Assembly: GCA_024734555.1 (NCBI GenBank)
Contig: JANPWX010000546.1
Coordinates: forward strand, 86,260 to 150,259
Reading direction: 5' to 3'
DNA: 64,000 nt
From: Trochalopteron elliotii
Lineage: Eukaryota > Chordata > Aves > Passeriformes > Leiothrichidae
The translations under genes were made by a program, and so were the position numbers. This document shows, one piece after another, positions 56,340-64,000 of the stretch. The notes under the pieces were generated by a model that had not been told where the DNA came from, did no database searches, and saw nothing but the letters and a program-made list of their open reading frames with translations. The number at the start of each line of letters is the position of its first letter. Positions within the stretch are counted from its first letter, which is position 1.

Positions 56340-56605
56340 TTAATTTTTAGCTCAAAATTGCAAATCCCCACTCCATAAAATGCCAGGAAAGAGCTTTCAG
56401 AGAAAGAGGACGTTTGGGATGGGTTCTCAGGGCAGGAGGGAGCTCACCACTGCCAGTGTTAGGAACTGCATTAGAGTTTAAGAATTAAAAATTGGAGTAA
56501 TTTAATCCGTAGTTCCCTCAGATTACGACATTTTCTCTGGATCAAGGCTTTCTTTTATGTTCCTTTTTTTAAATCTCAGTAAAGCCTCATTTCTTTCTCA
56601 AGTCT
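56340..56605 (+). repeat. Unclassified interspersed repeat, copy 2 (LTR-like)
   Basis: Inverted relative to 53885-54235. It shows 'gcaaatccccactccat', 'gaaagaggacgtttgggatg', 'tctcagggcaggagggagct' and 'aaatctcagtaaagcctcat'. The poly(A) signal is AGTAAA here instead of AATAAA. Confidence 0.8.
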
Positions 56606-57589
56606 TTTGGAGTTTGGGCTCTGTCTGCAGTGAACTCCTCTTTGCTCCAGAGGATCCTTCATCTGTTCTCTCTTCTCCCACCTCTCCTCTGAATGACTTT
56701 CTGTGGGGAAGAAGCTTTCCCATGCTCCAGGAAAAGCAGTCATTCTCAGGAACATTTTAATTTGTCATAAAAACTCTAATAAAACATGTAGGATTTCCCC
56801 CCCTCATAACAGAAAAAAAGTGGGGGTTTTAGAGGTTTTTTTGCTAATTCCAGGATTGCCAGTGATTCTATCAGCCCTTTCTTTGCTGTGCTTCATCTCG
56901 GAGTGATATTCCCTCATTGCAAAGCTGCTGAAAGCTTGGATCAGGCATCTGAGGATGGAAGTGGGGCTAAGAGGTGCTGGCTCAGAAGATAAAGTGTTGA
57001 CCTGGCTCCTGAAGCTGCCAGACCCTGGTTTCATTCACACCAAGGTAAATGTGATGTGCAGGAGTGGCTGCAGACCTACAGCACCTGGTAAAGAAAGATG
57101 AAATACTTATAAGCTGAGAGTGCTTAAAATCCCCCTTCAAAGCCTGTTCCTCATGAGAACTGACACTGGCCCTGTCCTGAAGGACTGACAGAGGAGGGGT
57201 TCACCTACCTGGGGCTGTCCAGCAGGAGAATATTTTGGGAGGGCCTTGGCAAACCAAGGGTTCTGCACTTTAAACTAAGCCTTGTCCTTTAAACCACCAT
57301 TTAAGTCATTATCATTAAGTAATTACCTTGATTAAGTGCAGAGGTGCACATCTGTGAGAAATCCCAAGGGCTGCATGGACAGACTCTGTGGGATACCTGG
57401 GAGCACAGCTGGACAATTTTTCAGGTAAAGAAGTATAATGGGAAGATATTTCCCAGGAAAATGGTTTGGCTGGAGAGCCAGGGCCCAATGTCTCTCAGGC
57501 TGTGAAAATTATCCTTGCTCCTGGATGGAACAGGAAACACACAATTAAAATACAATATCCTTGTCAAGGAGGATAAAATCAATGGCTTT
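56606..57589. other. Unique non-coding sequence
   Basis: About 1 kb without a recognised element. 'caccaaggtaaatg' near 57040 is donor-like but unsupported. Confidence 0.35.
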
Positions 57590-57838
57590 AAACTGAAAAA
57601 GAGCAGGTTCAGATCAGATATTGGAAAGGAATTGTTCCCTGGCAGGGTGGGCAGGCCCTGGCACAGGGTGCCCACAGCAGCTGTGGCTGCCCCTGGATCC
57701 CTGGCAGTGTCCAAGGCCAGGCTGGACATTGGGGCTTGGAGCAGCCTGGGACAGTGGGAGGTGTCCCTGCCCGTGGCAGGGGGTGGTACAGTATGGGATT
57801 TAAGGTCCTTTCCAACCCAAACCAGTCTGGGATTCTGT
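57590..57838 (+). mobile_element. CR1 LINE 3' end
   Basis: Plus-orientation copy with 'agatattggaaaggaattgt', 'ggcacagggtgcccacagca', 'ggacattggggcttggagca', 'ggtgtccctgcccgtggcag' and the end 'gggattctgtg'. Confidence 0.95.
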
Positions 57839-58240
57839 GTTTTGTAGCCTTTGACATTTTTTCCTTCAAGTTGCCCCTGTTTTTAGGGAACTGCTCAGGG
57901 AACTTTGCTGCTGCCCCCAACATGTGGTGTCAGTCCCTGTCTGGCTGAGCCCTTGATGCAGCAGGATGGGTGAATCCTGCACAAAGTCAAAGGATTCAGC
58001 TGAGAGGGAGAAAGATAGCAATGAAAGAGGGCAGCTGAGGCTGGAGACAATGAGGGTCACATTTGTTTGGCCTGTTCTGATGGGGATTGTTTCTGAGTAA
58101 CACCAACTTGTCTTGCCAGAATTTTCAGGCTCAGCCTTCACCTGAACCTTTGAAGCTGCCTCAGAATACAGGGAATGAATAAAGATGACCTGCATGGAAA
58201 TGGCAACTTGGCTGTGCAGCAGTTGCAGAGCCTTTGGCTA
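57839..58240. other. Non-coding sequence
   Basis: About 400 bp with nothing recognised. Confidence 0.4.
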
Positions 58241-58500
58241 CAGCCTGCCCACCCTCCCAGGGAGCAATTCCTGCCCAATATCCCATCCAGCCCTGCCCTC
58301 TGGCACTGGGAAGCCATTCCCTGTGTCCTGTCCCTCCAGCCCTTGTCCCAGGCACCTCTCCAGCTCTCCTGGAGCCCCTTTGGGTGCTGGAAAGGGGCTG
58401 AAACTTCTGAAACTTCTCCAGGCTGGACGTTCCCAGCTCTCCCAGCCTGGCTCCAGAGCAGAGGGGCTCCAGCCCTCTCCTAGGGTGCAGCAGGGGATGG
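58241..58500 (-). mobile_element. CR1 LINE fragment lacking the 3' terminus
   Basis: The plus strand has 'cctgcccaccctcccaggga', 'cccaatatcccatccagccc', 'ttctccaggctggacgttcc' and 'agaggggctccagccctctc', in minus-strand CR1 order. It faces the plus-strand CR1 at 57590-57838. Confidence 0.88.
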
Positions 58501-60847
58501 GGAAGTCCCAGCCATGACTTGTTCCCCTTCCTCTTGCTCTTGTTCCACACTTTGCCCCTGGAGGATTTGCTTTTTTTGGCTTTGGGTTTTTAAGTTTGAA
58601 TAATAACCAGGCAAAGCACTAGAAAAGGAGGGAGGAGATTCTCTGTACTCCCCCCTGGCTCTGGGAACATCAGTTGTGGGGCTGTGCCTCTCTGGGAATG
58701 AGCTCAGAGCCCAAAGCTACATTTAGCTGCCACACAAAGTCTAAGGAATTTGGGACACTGAAGGCTGGGGCAGGAAAAGGGGACCTGTGGTCAGTGAGGC
58801 TCCCAAAGGAGAACAGAGGGGTCAGGAGGGAGCTTTCCTTGCCTACCATAAAAGGTAAGTCAGTCCTAGGCAGGGCATACAACACTCAGGAATGGTCCAA
58901 ACCTGTGACTAAGCAGGGCTTGGCAGACTGGGAAGACTCAAGAGAGGCACAGTGATGCTCTTGCCAATTTTCTGCAGTGACCTTTCCAAGGCTGAGCTTC
59001 CCTCTGAGTTCTTCCCAGTGAATTTCTTCCCCCTGTTAATCTGGGAGAAGTTAGGTCGCTTTAAACTCCCTCATTTTATTTAATGGAATAAAAGCTTGCC
59101 TTCATCACCATTACACATGATCCCTTGAACCTGAACCCCTCCTTTCTCTGCTGGCCCAGCAGTGTCACAGCTCCTCCTCAGAGGTCCTTGCTGGAGTTTA
59201 AGTCTCATTATCCAGCCCTGCTCCTGTTCCACACGGCTGCTTTTCCCAGCAGGAGAATTCCCACTTTCAGCCACATTAAGGACCAGCTGGGCAGCTCATC
59301 TTGTTAGTGGGATCAGAGCTGGAATCACACCAGAACCCACAGTTATGACAAATCTACTCCCCAAATTAATGACAGAAATTAGCACTTGTCCTGAACCTTG
59401 GTTTTCAAGGCAGGCTCCTGAACTGAGGGATTTGGACTTGTGTTTGTCACTGGGACTGGCTCCTCTTGGTGTGAAGGTGTGAAGAGCCAAGGGAAGCAGC
59501 TCCTGGTGGAGAGGAGTCAAATTCCTGCCAGATCCCAGGTGTGGACAGCTCTGCATCACCAGGGATTGCCCAGGGGAGCCCCGATCCACCCTCCAGCTTC
59601 CTGTAAGCAGAACTGGGAAAAGCAGCAGTGGCATTTTGGGAAACTTGATGAAAGGTGCATGGCCTGGAGGAGGGAAAGGTTAAAGTGGGGTCCCTCAGGT
59701 CCAAACTGGGAGCCAAAACTGTGTGAGGAGGAAAAGATGTTCTTCTACAACAGGAGGGTCCTGTTGGATCCTGAGCTTGGCAGTGACCACGGCAGGGATG
59801 GGGGAGGCACCAGGACAAGCTCCTCCTTCTGAACTCAGCATTCCACCTGACATTGCCCAGATATCCATGCTGGACACCTCCTGGATGGTGCCATGGAGAT
59901 GAGGGTGAGGATGTGTAAGGCAGGGTAATGGAAGGTACAAACTAACCTGGATAAAATCCTCTGCTGTGGGATTCCCATACAAACCCTGGTTCCCTTTGGG
60001 AACAGCCCCTGCCCAAGGGTCACAGCCCATGCAAAGCCCTCCCCTGTCAGATCTTTCTCTCCCCCCACTTCCAAGGTGCCCTGACTGACCCAGGACATGG
60101 ATCTCATGTTTCAGTGGGCAATTCCCAGCTGCAGCCCCAGGGATCATCTGGCTGGCATAGAAATTACCCTCACACATCCTGACCTTGATTAGGAATAAAT
60201 CAATATTCCCTGGATGTGCCAGGGGCTGTTTTTCCACCACTCCACTGATAAATCCATCTGGCTGCGCCTCTCTTGATCTGGTGCAGGTAAAATCTAAATG
60301 TTGGGGAGGAAACTTTACCTCAGGATGAATTTATCCAGAGTGCCCTCAGCTACACAATCCATGCAAGGAGGTTGGATCCTGCCTTTCAAAATCCCTGCCT
60401 GGCTGCAGGAATTGATCCACCTCCCCTAAGTCCCACTTCTTATTTAATATTTGTTCAAGCTGAGCAGAACCTAAAAGGAATATAGGAATTGCTAACTCCT
60501 AGCCATGAAAAAGCTCCTTAGGAGAGTGAAACACCAGCTGAGAACTGACATAATGTCTCTATTTCCCTTTCCTTTAGGCATGGCCCTTCTTTGCTGACAG
60601 GAGTGGGGATTTACACAAGTGGAGGTGACTGTTCCTGTCCTTGGAAAGGGCCTGGTGCCACAGAGCAGGAAGCAAGACCATCTCCCATTCATTTTGGGAG
60701 TTTCCCAGTGTTGGTCCTGCTGACAGGCAGGGAGCCTGTACAGAACTGCTGATGCACAGGTTCCCAAAATAAATTAATGGGGATTTTGGATAGAAAGAAA
60801 TCCTACCTGACACAGGTTGGGCCAGTGCAGAATTGTGTCTAGTCACT
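58501..60847. other. Unique non-coding sequence
   Basis: About 2.3 kb. A perfect 5' splice-donor consensus (AAAG|GTAAGT at 58851-58860) ends a short open stretch, but no partner exon or family was recognised. Confidence 0.35.
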
Positions 60848-61553
60848 TGTCTTGGGTTGCAATATGTAACCAAAAATGTTTATTCTATTTGCCATCTATT
60901 GGAACCAGTTGGGAGGTGTTTTCTTTATCTATTGTATAACCCATCCCTCATAACTCCAGGGGGAATCTTCTGTTAATGTGCAGCAGTTAAACCATCTGGG
61001 GCCGTGTTCTTTCTCCCTTCCAGGACCCATCCTCCCCCCAGGGGATCTCTGCTGCCCATGGGCCATCCAGGCTCACTGCAGGGCTGAGACAATTCCATCA
61101 TCCCACCCAGGGGGAGGAGCCCAGCATTCCCACCTGGATCACAGCTGGCATTCAGAGCACCAGCACAGCCTGTTTGCTCTGGATTCCCAGAGGGAGCCCA
61201 GACCCATCTCAGCACCACTGGGCCCTTCTCCAGGATCATCTCTGCTCCAACAGAACCACATCTGGCACTGCAGGAGGACTGGATTGGGCTGACACCAACA
61301 CCCCAAGCAACAGGGGGTCAGGTTGAGTTCTGACTGTCAGGGTTTCTAGGATTATTGTTTGTTTGTTTGCTTGGGATTTTTGTACTACTATATTTGTATT
61401 TTTAATATTCCTAGTAAAGAACTGTTATTCCTATTCCCATATCTTTATCTGAAAGCCCCTAATTGCAAAACTATAATAATTTGGAGGGAGGGGGTTTACC
61501 TTCTCCATTGCAAGGGAAGCTCCAGCTTTTCCCTGTCTTTCAAAAACAAGACA
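60848..61553 (+). mobile_element. Solo LTR, family 5, with 5-bp duplication
   Basis: A 706-bp element beginning TGTCTTG and ending CAAGACA, a perfect 7-bp terminal inverted repeat. It is flanked by TCACT at 60843-60847 and 61554-61558. It has AT-rich promoter-like sequence near 61380-61420 with a poly(A)-like AGTAAA. A 5-bp duplication fits ERVL-type and some other retroviruses. No internal genes are present. Confidence 0.93.
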
Positions 61554-61558
61554 TCACT

Positions 61559-62737
61559 GCTCACACCCATGAGGAAGGAATGGTTTGGAGATCTTCAGGG
61601 GCAGTTCCCTGGTACCTGTGGAAAAAGAAATAAAGTGTCTGCTCTCACTGTTGGCACGATCCCAAACAGTGTTTGAGGGTGAACCTATTCTGGAGTTGGA
61701 GGGGGAATCCTGGACATCCAGAGGCCACCAGGATCAGCTGCAAAGGACAAGGAGCTCTTTTTTTGACATGTGATTGAGAACTGCTTCTTCTTCCCATGAA
61801 AATTTCTGACAGAAAAAAAATAACAACTCTTAGATTTACAAAGTAATTTTCCAAAGCCTCTGGGAATTAAAAAAATTAATTAAATCCTTAAAACCATCAA
61901 ATTGAACATCCCGGTATTTAAAAGGAATCCTGAGGAAAACTGCACTGGAATTGGAGACTTCAGAGGGACAAATTTCCCTTTCTGGGAAAGTTTTACCTGA
62001 AAACCTGCCATGAAGGGAAATTTCTGCCTCAGCTGCCAAGTTTGTTCCCCAAGGATGGACCTCCAGGAGCTTCCATGGGGTCAGAGACCACAAGGATCTC
62101 CATGGAGGAGGAGCTGGCTGGTGACCCTGAGCCCTCCCTGCAGGGGCTGTGTCCCCCCCAAGTCACTTGGCACCTGCAGGACCTTCATGTTGGTGGGGAG
62201 GCCAAAGCAAGTGTCAAGAAATCCCAATTTTCCATCATTTTCTCACACACACTCCCAATTTTGTGTCTCTCTGCTGTTAAATCCAAGATGACCATGGTGC
62301 ACAAGCACAGCTCAGGTTGTTTTCCTTTGGGATGCTCCTGGTGGACTCTCCCTGCTGGTCTCCAGGACCTGCTCCAGGAAAAGGGGTTTTTTCATACCTT
62401 TGTGCACCTTTGCCTGCAGCTTAACACCCTGGAGCAGAGCTAACCATGGAAAAATGGTAACTGGGACAGAGATCCAGATGCTTCCTTGAGCCCTTGGAAA
62501 AGGAGATTTCCCCAAATTGAGTATTATCACTGATTATGGAAGGGGAGTGGGTGGCAGGAGACACCATCCACAGGTGGAAGGGTTGAGAAATCTGAGGAAA
62601 GATGGGAAAATAATGATCCAAGAAGCCTGGCAAACTCCAAACAGGGATCTGCCTGTCCCCGTGGATGGGCAGAGATGGAGAGAGGTCACAGCCCCTGACA
62701 GCACAAAGGGATTTATTTGAACATCAGATTTGGTGGG
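61559..62737. other. Unique non-coding sequence
   Basis: About 1.2 kb with nothing recognised. Confidence 0.4.
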
Positions 62738-62744
62738 ATCAGGA

Positions 62745-63051
62745 TGACTCTGTTTTACACCACAACAACACAAAGACTCTGATTTCAGAAGGCTGAAAAT
62801 GACTCCTTTATTCTTGGGATGTGTCTCCGTTTTTTATACAATTCTATGCAGACCAATCTGATTGGTGACAAGAAGACAAACCTCTTCAATCACATTGGTC
62901 AGACCAGAGGGAGATCAAGAAGAAGTTCCTCCTAGGGAAAGGAATGAAAAACAATGTTACAACTACAAAAACATGTCTCTTGTTTACAGAGAATTCCCTG
63001 GGAAAGGAATTTCAGAAAACCAAAACATCTCAGGCACAAACCAGGGCTACA
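62745..63051 (-). mobile_element. Solo LTR, family 1, with 7-bp flanking repeat
   Basis: A 307-bp copy matching 40708-41008 throughout. ATCAGGA occurs on both sides (62738-62744 and 63052-63058); six bases would be expected, so one base may match by chance or reflect an end variant. A poly(A) signal and TATA box lie on the minus strand. Confidence 0.92.
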
Positions 63052-63058
63052 ATCAGGA

Positions 63059-63372
63059 TTTTACCCAGAGTGTGAAAGGTGTCTCAGCATTTCACCCTTC
63101 ACTGGGAACCTCTTCCCTGCAGAGGTCAGGGCTCCTCAGGAGAAACCAGGCCAGGACTGCTGAGGGAGCTTTGGGAGGAAGGAATCTGCAGTTTTCCAGC
63201 TGGGGAAGAGAAGTGAGAGTAGTTCACACACCCCATTTTGGTGAGATAACTCCTGAGTTTGGTCACCTGGTGCTGTTGTTCATGGGTTTGCTGCTGTCTT
63301 CAAACACAATTCCAGAGGAGAGGAGTTCCCATGGACATCAGCAGGTATTGTCAGAATTGTGACCTGACCATT
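63059..63372. other. Non-coding sequence
   Basis: About 310 bp with nothing recognised. Confidence 0.4.
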
Positions 63373-63625
63373 GTGGAGTCACTGAGGATGGAAAAGATCT
63401 CCAAGACCATCAGCCCAGGCTTCAACCAACTCCTCCATGGCCACAAAAACAGATCACACACTGCCAGACCTGCTCCTTTTCTGAGCATTTCCAGGCATGG
63501 TGATGCCAGCACTGCCCTGGGCAGTGGTGCACATGTTCAATCACTCTCCAGTGAAGAATTTTTTTCCTGATTTCCAACCTGAGCATCCCCTGGTGCAACC
63601 TGAGGCTGTTTCTCCTTGTTTAATG
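63373..63625 (-). mobile_element. CR1 LINE 3'-end fragment
   Basis: The plus strand shows 'gtggagtcactgaggatgg', 'aaaagatctccaagaccatc', 'gcactgccctgggcagtgg' and 'tttccaacctgagcatcccc', a CR1 3' end on the minus strand. Confidence 0.88.
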
Positions 63626-64000
63626 TCTTTGTTGGTGCCCAGGAAGTGTCACTGCAGGTGAAGTGCAGGGGCCATGGAGCAGGGAAAGCAGAGGATGCAG
63701 GAATGCTCCACATGCCAGGAAAACCACTCCTAACCCAACACCACTAAATAAAAGCTTGTAAGTCTCTGCATAGGCTGAAATTCACAGAAATATCAGGAGA
63801 GCAAAGACAGGGGAGGAATAAACACAGAAATGGGAGCTTTCATTATGCCCACACAGGACCTTGCAATGAGCTCAGGCATAGAAATCATTTTCAAACACTC
63901 CCAATGACATTTCCTGGGAACAAGAGCTCCGAGATGCCATCAGGAAAGAAGAAATTCTCCATTTAATCCTGAGTATTGAACCAATCCTGTTCCAGGTGCA
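63626..64000. other. Non-coding sequence to window end
   Basis: About 375 bp with nothing recognised. Confidence 0.4.

Overview
This window looks like non-coding DNA from a bird, most likely a songbird. It carries many short, 5'-truncated pieces of CR1, the dominant avian LINE, in both orientations. It also holds several families of lone retroviral long terminal repeats (LTRs), several minisatellites and simple repeats, and a one-sided purine tract. No complete protein-coding gene, rRNA or tRNA was recognised. The many open reading frames are explained by CR1 fragments, tandem repeats whose unit has no stop in any phase, or chance. The only plausible trace of a host gene is a candidate terminal exon on the minus strand near 21.5 kb, with a good splice acceptor, 17 codons, a stop and downstream poly(A) signals; it is unproven. 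The species assignment rests on the repeats alone.

Layout: 0-7 kb is mostly unique sequence with a GGGAA microsatellite, a 338-base assembly gap, a truncated solo LTR, a 62-bp minisatellite and a 576-bp array of 15-bp units. 7.9-13.8 kb is rich in CR1, including two same-orientation copies about 1 kb apart and a CR1 that appears internally inverted. 14.4 kb holds a 361-bp purine tract with a single interruption. 17-25 kb has an old LTR, more CR1, a higher-order 25-bp minisatellite and the candidate exon. 25.5-28.3 kb is the most unusual part: two arrays of a 13-bp satellite flank a retroviral LTR that still has a polypurine tract and about 86 bp of what looks like proviral sequence.

30-48 kb is mainly unique or ancient sequence with CR1 fragments, a CpG-rich solo LTR at 36 kb whose upstream half contains a perfect 15-bp inverted repeat, an adjacent older LTR, and a small LTR at 40.7 kb with a clear target-site duplication. 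50-57 kb has a second copy of the satellite-associated LTR, a decayed CR1 reverse-transcriptase-region fragment, a 25-bp minisatellite, and a pair of inverted unclassified repeats that enclose a third related LTR. 57-64 kb has opposed CR1 fragments, a 706-bp solo LTR with a perfect 5-bp duplication, and a third copy of the small LTR family.

These parts do not form a pathway. The window reads as an intergenic or intronic landscape shaped by CR1 insertion, retroviral insertion with LTR-LTR recombination, and local tandem expansion. AT-rich unique stretches near 7.2, 9.0, 24.0, 32.3, 38.3 and 51.6 kb are where conserved regulatory elements would be sought, but conservation cannot be judged from one sequence.
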